From: Pseudalkalibacillus decolorationis
GTDB taxonomy: Bacteria > Bacillota > Bacilli > Bacillales > Fictibacillaceae
Length of the DNA stretch: 64,000 nucleotides
Assembly (NCBI RefSeq): GCF_024609785.1
Contig: NZ_JANHJQ010000008.1
Span: 117,723-181,722, forward strand
Direction: 5' to 3'
Made by a program: the position numbers and the translations under genes
Part shown: positions 8,193 through 14,974 of the stretch, piece after piece
Layout: every line of letters begins with the position of its first letter
Numbering within the stretch: the first letter of the stretch is position 1
Notes under the pieces: generated by a model
The model's database searches: none
Seen by the model: only the letters and a program-made list of their open reading frames with translations
What the model was told of the DNA's origin: nothing

Positions 8193-8348
8193 AACTGCTC
8201 AAATCTTACCAATAAATTAATAAATCCCCGCTTCTTAGAATGATCCTCAGTTGTGTGTCTTTACATTGCTATATTGCCCTTTTAGCTTAGTAACAATTAT
8301 TTCAAATTTCCATCACTGTTACTCCACAATCTGATCCTTTAAAAGAAA

Positions 8349-8378
8349 GGGCGCAATACTTATTCCAGATTTGCGCCC
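8349..8378. repeat. GCGC hairpin, family D
   Basis: GGGCGCAA and TTGCGCCC are perfect 8-base arms around a 14-base loop, upstream of the GNAT gene and downstream of the VOC gene (8420, minus strand). Confidence 0.65.
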
Positions 8379-8419
8379 GTTTGCGTAAGATCTTGAAATA
8401 CGCCTGTCAACGCATTCAT

Positions 8420-8770
8420 TTATAGATGGATTAAAATATTGACAAGTTTCCCGAACGGATCTCTAACGTAAAAACGCCGCACACCCCATGGCTCCTTGGC
8501 TGGTCCATATTCAATTGGAATACCTGCTTCTTTTATGCGAGCTAGTGCGTTATCAAGATCATCAACTTCAATTGACAAATCAGGTACCGGTGTCCCGGAG
8601 CCACCTTCTGAAAGGAAACTAATTTGAGTGTCCATTTTTTCATGCGAGCCGTAGGTTGCAATAAATTCCTGATTCATTAATTGATCAAGTCCAAGTACTT
8701 CCTCGTAGAAGTACCTTGCTTTGGTAATATCCTGTGTTTCCACATTGGCAACAATTCGTTTAACCTTCAT
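8420..8770 (-). CDS. VOC-family (glyoxalase-like) protein
   Basis: A 116-residue protein with one vicinal-oxygen-chelate module. The beta-alpha-beta start is VKRIVANVETQDITKARYFY, and the C-terminal half reads GVRRFYVRDPFGKLVNIL, with a characteristic DPFGKLV turn. The ATG at 8770 has GGGAGGTGG upstream; a longer version starting 14 codons earlier lacks such a site. Related single-module proteins include lyases and drug-binding proteins. Substrate and metal cannot be assigned. Confidence 0.85.
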   Translation of the reverse strand: MKVKRIVANVETQDITKARYFYEEVLGLDQLMNQEFIATYGSHEKMDTQISFLSEGGSGTPVPDLSIEVDDLDNALARIKEAGIPIEYGPAKEPWGVRRFYVRDPFGKLVNILIHL

Positions 8771-8862
8771 TCTTACCACCTCCCAGTTGCTATTAATTTC
8801 CCCATTCACCACAAATAGTCCTTGTTAAATATCTAATTTCCCTTGAAAGTCTAATTCATACA

Positions 8863-8945
8863 GATAGGTAAGGGTTTGAAATTATCGCTCCCTTTTCCCC
8901 CTGTTCACACCGTACATGAGGCTTTCATCTCATACGGCGTTCCAA
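8863..8945 (-). other. Group II intron 3' end remnant (domains V-VI)
   Basis: On the minus strand, 8942-8903 reads GAACGCCGTATGAGATGAAA then GCCTCATGTACGGTGTGAAC. This is the conserved domain V hairpin of bacterial group II introns. It is followed by a GGGGGAAAAGG linker, a short domain VI-like stretch and the typical 3' end ACCTATC at 8863. No intron-encoded reverse transcriptase or upstream domains are present, so only the last 80 or so bases survive. Confidence 0.75.
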
Positions 8946-9078
8946 CTAATTCAATTCATTCAATTCTATGTATCTAATAAAGCTAATTTATTGGTTCCAA
9001 AATTCAGATTGATTGGGTCATTTTTGCATTATTTTCGTAGTTCATTGACCTTTTTTCTGTTACCGAACGGGCGAAAGG

Positions 9079-9263
9079 TTGGAATCATTTGAAGTTATAC
9101 GAAGGTATACACTTGATATCGATTATGCAAAACTTGGGCGTAAGATTAAATGTATCGTTGAAGTGACGATGAAAAACGGAGAATCGGAGAAATTTAAAAG
9201 GTTTATCTCAAGTTATCCTAACGTCCATTTTTGTTACAGAATAGCTGGAAGAGCCTGCTTTAT
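9079..9263 (+). pseudogene. Lrp/AsnC-family regulator remnant, left part
   Basis: It encodes part of the ligand-binding (RAM) domain of an Lrp/AsnC regulator: DYAKLGRKIKCIVEVTMKNG, then FKRFISSYPNVHFCYRIAGR and ACFM. The N-terminal helix-turn-helix is absent. The frame is cut at 9263 by a Tn3-family element; it resumes in frame at 18081 if one TTTAT duplication is removed. The gene had probably already decayed, because both termini are missing. Confidence 0.8.
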
Positions 9264-9301
9264 GGCTTAGTGACAGGGTTCTTGCTCTAGACCGCAAAGT
9301 A
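9264..9301. repeat. Left terminal inverted repeat of the Tn3-family element
   Basis: 38 bases starting GGCTTAGTGACAGGGTTCTT and ending GACCGCAAAGTA. It matches the reverse complement of 18043-18080 except at three central positions. The outer end does not begin with the GGGG usual in the family. Confidence 0.9.
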
Positions 9302-9324
9302 ATCGGACGGGAGAAGAATGCCCC

Positions 9325-9579
9325 TTATTTTTCTATTTCTTCAAGCTTTCTTCTATTGACCGCCCTATATAAAGAGCCTTGAGATATTCCAGTTGATGAG
9401 ACTATCTCCTTTATAGAATATTCTTTACTGTCGTACATCCGCAACGCTACAGCAAGCTTATCTTTATCTAATTTAGGTCTACCTAATTCTTTTCCACGCC
9501 TTTTACTTGCTTCCAATCCCTCCTTTAGGGGTACGGCAAGAATTCCTTCTTTTTTGATCCACTCACATAGAAAAGCCTT
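9325..9579 (-). pseudogene. Serine resolvase remnant (C-terminal DNA-binding end)
   Basis: The last 60 or so codons read LEASKRRGKELGRPK followed by a helix-turn-helix (SIKEIVSSTGISQGSLYRAV), the C-terminal end of a Tn3-type serine resolvase. The frame stays open upstream to 9579 but then meets a stop, and the catalytic serine domain is absent. It adjoins the left terminal repeat and is probably debris from an earlier TnpR-bearing element. Confidence 0.75.
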
Positions 9580-9672
9580 TTATAGGGGTTCCATAGGAAA
9601 TACGGGCAAAAAATAGGGGTCCTGCCGGGTCCCACACGCCATTAGATGCAAATTTATTTCTCCAACTATTTA

Positions 9673-10512
9673 TCAATAAAAACTTCCTTTGATTAAGTCA
9701 TGTAATTTTTTAGAGTAAGTTAATAAAGAGATCTTTCTATTAAATTCCTTATTTTTAAGTGGCATAGCTTTTACACTTTTATCTAAGGTATTAATGGTCA
9801 TCTCAGGAAGGATCGTCAAACCAACGTCGTTTTTAACAAGTGATAAAATCGAATCATTTTGACCAACTTCCATGATATTTTCTATAATAATGTTTTGTTG
9901 ATTTAAATAATCATCAAGCGATTTCCGGAGATCACAAGGAAGTGTAGGTAAAATCATATTTTGATTGGTTAATTCATTTAGTGAGATTGATTGAGCCTTT
10001 GTTAAAGGACTGGAATTAGGAACAATTACATAATATGGTTCAATCAAAATTGAATATACATAGTCCCTTTCTTCTAAGTCTTGTCCAAATCCAACATCAA
10101 TTTTCCTTTCAGATAATAAGCTCTGGATTTGATTACTGGTATCTGTGACGTGAATATTGATTTTATAGCCAAAATTATTCAGTTTTTGAACAATGGCAGG
10201 CAAAAAATGCGTAGCAATGCTTGGTAACGCCCCCATATTAATAACTTTCTTCTCACTTTTTTTTATGAATTGTTGTTTTAAAGATTGTACTTGATTTAGT
10301 ATGATTTCAGCTTCATTAAGAAAAAGTTCTCCCTCTTTCGTTAAAATGCAACCATTTTTATTTCTTTCAAATAATCTAGTTTCTAGTTCATCCTCTAATA
10401 ACTTTAGTTGCTTTGTTAAGGCCGGTTGAGAGATATGTAGGGCTTTTGAAGCTTTATTAATACTTTTTGTTTCGGCAACTTTCTTGACATAATTCATTTG
10501 TTGAAGATTCAA
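9673..10512 (-). CDS. LysR-family transcriptional regulator
   Basis: About 279 residues. The N-terminal winged helix reads MNYVKKVAETKSINKASKAL then HISQPALTKQLKLLEDEL. A periplasmic-binding-like effector domain follows (about 90-280). A TTG at 10512 (MNLQQMNYV) has AGGAAGG 9 bases upstream and fits the usual LysR start; an earlier TTG at 10521 sits against that site. It is divergent from the dehydratase gene, with two palindromes in the gap, so it most likely regulates that gene in response to its substrate. It is a transposon passenger and visibly AT-rich. Confidence 0.88.
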   Translation of the reverse strand: MNLQQMNYVKKVAETKSINKASKALHISQPALTKQLKLLEDELETRLFERNKNGCILTKEGELFLNEAEIILNQVQSLKQQFIKKSEKKVINMGALPSIATHFLPAIVQKLNNFGYKINIHVTDTSNQIQSLLSERKIDVGFGQDLEERDYVYSILIEPYYVIVPNSSPLTKAQSISLNELTNQNMILPTLPCDLRKSLDDYLNQQNIIIENIMEVGQNDSILSLVKNDVGLTILPEMTINTLDKSVKAMPLKNKEFNRKISLLTYSKKLHDLIKGSFY

Positions 10513-10527
10513 TCTGATCAACCTTCC

Positions 10528-10561
10528 TTATAACTAAAAGTTATAATGTTATGACTAACAT
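10528..10561. promoter_or_regulatory. LysR operator boxes
   Basis: Two adjacent dyads lie in the divergent gap. TTATAACT-AAA-AGTTATAA is perfect, with 8-base arms (10528-10546). ATGTTA-TGAC-TAACAT has 6-base arms (10546-10561). Both contain the T-N11-A geometry expected of LysR sites. Confidence 0.7.
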
Positions 10562-10632
10562 GTATTATCCAACAACTAGGTTAAAATGTAAAATCCTAAT
10601 TAAACGTATTAAAATAAAAAGGAGTTGATCTT

Positions 10633-11625
10633 TTGAATCAAAGCAATATTACCTTACAGGAGATTATTCAAACTCATAAACGGATTCGACCTCATATACG
10701 TCATACGCCATTAGAGTATAGCGAGGAATTGAGTCGTTTATATAAATCTGATATTTATTTAAAATTGGAGAACCTCCAGGTTACCGGAAGTTTCAAACCT
10801 CGGGGATCTTTAAATCGACTTTTAACTTTAGATGAAATAGAACGTAACCGTGGTGTTATAGCTCCTTCAGCCGGTAATCATGGAATAGGTTTAGCATACG
10901 CAGCTAAAAGGTTAAATGTCCCAGCTCATGTTTATTTACCGATGGACGCAGATCCAGGTAAGATTCAATCATTAGAGAGATATGGAGCCTTGTTAAAATT
11001 CTTTGATTCTATTGAGGATGCTAGATTATCCGCATTAAAAGCTGCTAAAGAAGAAGGATATATCTTTCTTTCTGCGTACAATGATCAAACAGTAATTTCA
11101 GCAGGTGGAACTGTTGGATTAGAAATTTTAGATGATTTATCTGACGTTGATACAGTTATTACGTGTATGGGTGGTGGAGGACTCACCTCTGGTATGTGTT
11201 TGGCTCTAAAATGCGTAAATCCGAAAATTGAAGTCTGGGGTATTCAAACTAAAAACAGCCCTTCTTTAGCTGTGTGGTATCAAAATGGAAAGGTAACCCC
11301 AGTTGATTTAAAGCCATCGATAGCTGAAGGGTTAAGTGGACCGATTGATCCTGAAACTATTACTTTTCCAATCATCCAAAAACATATTGATCGAATTTTA
11401 ACAGTGACTGAAGAGGATATTATTGATGCAATAAAAATAATGCTAGATTCTCAGTACATCGTTGAACCTTCTGGAGCTGCAGGAATTGCTGCGTTAAAGC
11501 AATGTGGTGAGGAATTAAATGGCCGTAAAGTAGCCGTTGTGGTTACTGGGCGTAATATTTCATGGTCTAGGTTGATTTCCTTAGTTGGCGATACTTCTAA
11601 TGCCATTCATTCTTTACAACATTGA
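10633..11625 (+). CDS. PLP-dependent threonine/serine dehydratase-like enzyme
   Basis: A 330-residue fold-type II PLP enzyme. The Schiff-base lysine lies in GSFKPRGSLNRL, the phosphate-binding loop is GGGGLTSGM, and the asparagine loop is SAGNHGIGLAYAA. Catabolic threonine/serine ammonia-lyases are about this length and lack the regulatory ACT domain, which is also absent here. Hydroxyaspartate and hydroxyectoine-pathway dehydratases are close alternatives. TTG start with GGAG 9 bases upstream. Divergent from a LysR regulator and followed by a terminator, so it is a self-contained catabolic cassette inside the transposon. Confidence 0.85.
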   Translation: MNQSNITLQEIIQTHKRIRPHIRHTPLEYSEELSRLYKSDIYLKLENLQVTGSFKPRGSLNRLLTLDEIERNRGVIAPSAGNHGIGLAYAAKRLNVPAHVYLPMDADPGKIQSLERYGALLKFFDSIEDARLSALKAAKEEGYIFLSAYNDQTVISAGGTVGLEILDDLSDVDTVITCMGGGGLTSGMCLALKCVNPKIEVWGIQTKNSPSLAVWYQNGKVTPVDLKPSIAEGLSGPIDPETITFPIIQKHIDRILTVTEEDIIDAIKIMLDSQYIVEPSGAAGIAALKQCGEELNGRKVAVVVTGRNISWSRLISLVGDTSNAIHSLQH

Positions 11626-11640
11626 AAGGTAACGGTTCTT

Positions 11641-11684
11641 AAAAGTCCTTTTCCGAAAATACTCGGTTTAAGGACTTTTATTTC
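11641..11684 (+). terminator. Terminator of the dehydratase gene
   Basis: AAAAGTCCTT and AAGGACTTTT pair around a 19-base loop, followed by ATTTCTGTTTT. It lies 15 bases after the dehydratase stop codon. Confidence 0.75.
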
Positions 11685-11780
11685 TGTTTTGCTAGTTCTT
11701 AAATGATTTAATTAATTGGTAGATCTAGCTTAAGATCTGTTAATGGGACAAATGAAACGTACACTCATTTATCCGATTTA

Positions 11781-11880
11781 AAAATGTCACATAATTAGTC
11801 TTCTGCGTCACTTTTTCATTATAATAGACTCATAAATTAAAAAAAGAGGGTCGTTAACAGTGAAAAAAAGTGACGTAGAA
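11781..11880. promoter_or_regulatory. Candidate TnpI resolution site (IRS) and tnpI promoter
   Basis: TTCTGCGTCACTTTTTCA (11801-11818) and TGAAAAAAAGTGACGTAGAA (11861-11880) form an inverted pair flanking a TATAAT -10 box (11820-11825). A third GTCAC-containing motif lies at 11781-11798. Clustered short recognition motifs overlapping the tnpI start are the arrangement known for the TnpI sites of Tn4430-like elements. The assignment is by position and symmetry only. Confidence 0.55.
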
Positions 11881-12699
11881 CTCGATTGCTTTAAAAACTT
11901 TCTTATTGAAAATGGAAAAAGGGAGAAAACGATTGAGGATTATGTAAGACATATTAATAATTTTCATAAATGGCTACAATCTGAAGGCAGTGATCTTGAA
12001 CAACTAACCCGTTATGATGTCCAGCAATATATTAAACATTTGCAAGACATTGGGAATAAAGCAACCACTCTAACTCCGAAATTTAGTGCTATTGTAGCCT
12101 ATGCCCGGTACCTTGGGCAATCTCATTTGGTCGAAAACATCCAGCGTCCCGAGATTCGCCATACCAGACATATTTCTCCTAAGTCGTTACCTCGGAGTGA
12201 TCGCAACCGTATGTTCCGTGAACTAGAGCGATCTGGCAACTTTCGTTCAATTGCAATTGCTTATTTTCTACTTTATACCGGTTTACGTGTTTCTGAATTA
12301 ACGGCTGTAAACCGAGATGATGTGCATATGAGCGAGCGATCTGGCAATGTGGTGGTACGTGATGGGAAAGGTGGAATTGCCCGTACCGTGCCGTTACCAT
12401 CCGAAGCACGGTACCATCTTCGTCGATACTTAGAAAATCGTGAGGACGATAATCCGGCACTATTTCTCTCTAACTTTAAAAAACGGATCTCCGTTCGGGC
12501 AGTTCAAAGGATCTTTGAAAAGTTAGGATTTCATGCACATATGCTACGTCATACTTATGGAAGGGAACTTGTTTCCTCTGGTGTAGATATTGCTACAGTT
12601 GCTGAATTAATGGGACATAATGATGTAAACGTAACTCGAAGATATGCAGCCCCTTCAATGAAAGACCTAGAACAAGCAGTTGAAAAAGTTTTTGGGTAA
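11860..12699 (+). CDS. tnpI: TnpI-type tyrosine recombinase
   Basis: A 279-residue XerC/D-like recombinase expected to resolve transposon cointegrates. An N-terminal SAM-like DNA-binding domain (about 5-90) is followed by the catalytic domain with R143 (TGLRVSEL), H227 and R230 (HMLRH), H253 (MGHND) and nucleophile Y262 (TRRYAA). GTG start with AGAGGG upstream. It is followed after 45 bases by a truncated tnpA, the tnpI-tnpA order of Tn4430 and Tn5401, but the intact TnpA of this element lies elsewhere on the other strand. Confidence 0.88.
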   Translation: MKKSDVELDCFKNFLIENGKREKTIEDYVRHINNFHKWLQSEGSDLEQLTRYDVQQYIKHLQDIGNKATTLTPKFSAIVAYARYLGQSHLVENIQRPEIRHTRHISPKSLPRSDRNRMFRELERSGNFRSIAIAYFLLYTGLRVSELTAVNRDDVHMSERSGNVVVRDGKGGIARTVPLPSEARYHLRRYLENREDDNPALFLSNFKKRISVRAVQRIFEKLGFHAHMLRHTYGRELVSSGVDIATVAELMGHNDVNVTRRYAAPSMKDLEQAVEKVFG

Positions 12700-12744
12700 A
12701 AAATGCACTATGAAATTATTTGATTAACATAAAGGAGATATCCT

Positions 12745-13422
12745 ATGCCTAGTATTCAGGAAACAGCTTATCCTAGGTTAAAAAGCAGCCCGACATTGAA
12801 AGATTTAGATAAGCTATTTTCCCCTACATTAGAAGAGATTACCTGGGCCAAAACAAAAGCTCGAAATTCATTTTCTCAATTGGGACTTATAATTATGTTG
12901 AAAACATTCCAATGTCTTAACTATTTTGTCCCTATATCGGATATTCCGCAAGTCATTATCCAACATATAGCGAAAGTATCTAAACTCGACCTTCCTGATT
13001 CAGAAACATGGGAATCTTATCACCGTTCTGGTACTGGTATTCGTCAAATTGCAATGATCCGTGAGTATCGAAAGGTAAAAGTGTTTGATGAACAAGCTCG
13101 TCAGGTAATGATAACAGCAATGGAAAACTCGGTATCGGAGAAAGATGCAAAGAGCGATATCATCAATGTTGCCATTGACGAATTAGTAAAACATAGTTAT
13201 GAGTTACCTGCATTTAGCACTCTGATACAAGCAGTGGATCATATTCATGCAGTGGCCTATCGTACCTTATATCAATTTGTGTCAGATTCCCTAAGCAACA
13301 AAGAGAAAGAAAGATTAGATGCATTGGTTCATAGTAAAGAAGGATCAACCTATTCAGATTGGAACATGATTAAGCAAGATGAAGCAGTAATCATTCGTTA
13401 CAAAAATACTGGTTTTTGGTAA
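12745..13422 (+). pseudogene. Truncated Tn3-family transposase (N-terminal stub)
   Basis: A 225-codon frame whose product matches only the N-terminal DUF4158-type DNA-binding region of Tn3 transposases (for example RNSFSQLGLIIMLKTFQCL); complete proteins have nearly 1000 residues and carry a DDE domain. AAAGGAGATA precedes the ATG. The frame ends abruptly at RYKNTGFW. The sequence is clearly different from the intact TnpA at 14975-17971, so two transposase lineages are present. It may still be translated, but it cannot be catalytic. Confidence 0.8.
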
Positions 13423-13706
13423 TGGCGTGTATTAGCATGGTAATAGGTTATTCGGCAATCGGGCCATTTAATGGAATTAAGGAAGGGATTACTCAAAGGG
13501 AAATCAAAGTTAATTTAGAGTTATGATATTTTATTCGATAATCTAGAGTAACTATGTTAGGTAAGGAAGGCACTAATATGAGTCTTGGAAATATAAGTAC
13601 TTGAAAGTTGTACAAGAAAGGTTTAAAAGCGTTAAAGGCATTAGGATAGGAGTGAAAAAATAATTATGAAACAAAGTGAGTTAGAACTTGTAGAGGAGAT
13701 GAGAAG
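13423..13706. other. Junction region with leader-like peptide, no full gene
   Basis: This 284-base stretch joins the transposase stub to the GC-rich membrane gene. A 14-codon frame at 13666-13710 (MKQSELELVEEMRR), behind TAGGAGTG, overlaps the next start by 4 bases (ATGA) and may couple translation. A 28-codon open remnant ending IRIGVKK precedes it. Nothing was recognised in either. Confidence 0.4.
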
Positions 13707-14672
13707 ATGACTATTAGTGCAGAGAGGCAGGCCTCTAGATTGATGAGGTTGCGTAGAATCTGCGGTTATGGTGCCGCAATAGCAGTAACACCTTACCTGC
13801 TGATCAAAATCGTATGGACTTTCGGTCTCTTCCTTCCAACCGAGCAAATGGGTGACGCCAGCTGGCGCATTATAAACGCAGTAACCGCCGTTCTCGCTGC
13901 GATTAGTATCCTTCTTGCAATGGCGTTCTGCAAGCCGTGGGGGGAGCGGCTACCTGCGTGGTTGGTTGCTCTACCCATTTGGGTTGGTACCGGTTTGCTC
14001 CTTCCCATGCTGTTGATTGCACCGGTCCTGGGCCCTGCAGCTATGATCCGGGATCAAGAGGCAGGTGCCGCCGACTTCTGGGTATACGAGCAGATCTTCG
14101 TCATGATCTCACTTTTCGGGATCGGCATCTTCCTGCCGCTTTCATTGGCGGGGTATGCAAAGGCACGTTGGCCAGAGGCACTGAGTGGCACAACCAACTA
14201 CAAGGAGTTGCCGGGCAATACTCGACAACTGCAGATCATCTTGGCTAGGATTGTCGCTACCGGCTGCATTCTGCTCGGTGTCATCAAGGTGTTTTGGGCG
14301 GTTGGCGGCTCTTTCGGCATCGACCCGGCAACCATGGGTGAACGTGATGTGTGGTGGCACCTGTTGTCATTGAGTATAGGCGTGTGGTCCTTTGCAGGTG
14401 CGTGGGGCATATTGGTGGTAGCATCCCGCCGTGGGTCGAGGTGGTTTCTACCACCTATGGCAGCGGCATGGATTTCATCGGGAGCGTTGTTCTCCAACAA
14501 CCTCTATTCTGCCTTATCTTCAGTTCGACTCGATGCTCCACCCTCCCCAGAGTACCCATTGGCATGGTTGTTGACCACACAGACCGGCATCGTCTTAGGT
14601 GTAATAATGGGGATGATTATCCTGCTGGTGCTACACGAACGCCGTCGAGCCCTTCGAGATGAGTCCAACTGA
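13707..14672 (+). CDS. Multi-pass membrane protein, GC-rich, unknown
   Basis: A 321-residue integral membrane protein with about eight hydrophobic helices. It starts with a basic N-terminus (RQASRLMRLRR) and ends with a charged tail (HERRRALRDESN). No transporter or enzyme motif was recognised. Its codon use is markedly GC-richer than all neighbours (many GCC, CTG and GGC codons), and several long open frames exist in the shadow strands, as is usual for GC-rich genes. GAGGAGATGAG precedes the ATG. It is probably a recent acquisition from a higher-GC source carried as transposon cargo. Confidence 0.7.
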   Translation: MTISAERQASRLMRLRRICGYGAAIAVTPYLLIKIVWTFGLFLPTEQMGDASWRIINAVTAVLAAISILLAMAFCKPWGERLPAWLVALPIWVGTGLLLPMLLIAPVLGPAAMIRDQEAGAADFWVYEQIFVMISLFGIGIFLPLSLAGYAKARWPEALSGTTNYKELPGNTRQLQIILARIVATGCILLGVIKVFWAVGGSFGIDPATMGERDVWWHLLSLSIGVWSFAGAWGILVVASRRGSRWFLPPMAAAWISSGALFSNNLYSALSSVRLDAPPSPEYPLAWLLTTQTGIVLGVIMGMIILLVLHERRRALRDESN

Positions 14673-14760
14673 AGTTGATTACACAGAACCACGGAGATGA
14701 ATTACCCATAAAAATGTTGATTTTAAAATAAAGTTCGATAATTTAAAACAAAGTTTGATA

Positions 14761-14791
14761 AAACCCTTTATTAATATAGGGTTTTTCTTTT
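14761..14791 (+). terminator. Terminator after the membrane protein gene
   Basis: AAACCCT and AGGGTTT stem followed by TTTTCTTTT. Just upstream, two near-copies of AAAGTTYGATAATTTAAAACAAAGTTTGATA fragments (14731-14760) form a short direct repeat. Confidence 0.75.
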
Positions 14792-14824
14792 GACCCTTAA
14801 ACTCCAACTGCATTGTTCAATTAA

Positions 14825-14857
14825 AGGGCGCTTTTCTTGCATAAGAATTGCGCTCTA
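14825..14857. repeat. GCGC hairpin, family D, inside the transposon
   Basis: GGGCGC-TT-TTCTT-GCAT-AAGAA-TT-GCGCTCT. It has the same layout as the hairpins outside the transposon at 5732, 7492 and 8349. Confidence 0.6.
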
Positions 14858-14866
14858 GTTCATTAT

Positions 14867-14905
14867 GGGGTCCTACTAACAAAACGCAGTTGTTGGTGGG
14901 ACCCC
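14867..14905. other. 39-base palindrome with GGGGTCC ends
   Basis: GGGGTCC-T-ACTAACAA ... TTGTTGGT-G-GGACCCC forms a long stem with a 7-base loop. It abuts the tnpA terminator. A lone GGGGTCCTGCC also occurs at 9613. The ends resemble Tn3-type GGGG termini, but no 38-base terminal repeat follows. Confidence 0.55.
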
Positions 14906-14910
14906 ATTAT

Positions 14911-14948
14911 GAAAAACCAGCTAATATCTTGACGGAAGATTAGCTGGT
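14911..14948 (-). terminator. Terminator of tnpA
   Basis: On the minus strand ACCAGCTAAT ... ATTAGCTGGT is followed directly by TTTTT. It lies 26 bases beyond the tnpA stop. Confidence 0.85.
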
Positions 14949-14974
14949 ATTATCACCGATCAAAACGATGAAAA

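Noticed and set aside
13793-14692. Several overlapping frames in the GC-rich membrane gene
   Set aside because: GC-rich coding DNA keeps all frames open; only 13707-14672 has a ribosome site and a coherent membrane protein.
9613-14905. GGGGTCC motifs as terminal repeats of an inner Tn3 element
   Set aside because: Only about 7-11 bases match; no 38-base ends or target duplication. The outer GGCTTAGTG repeats explain the element.
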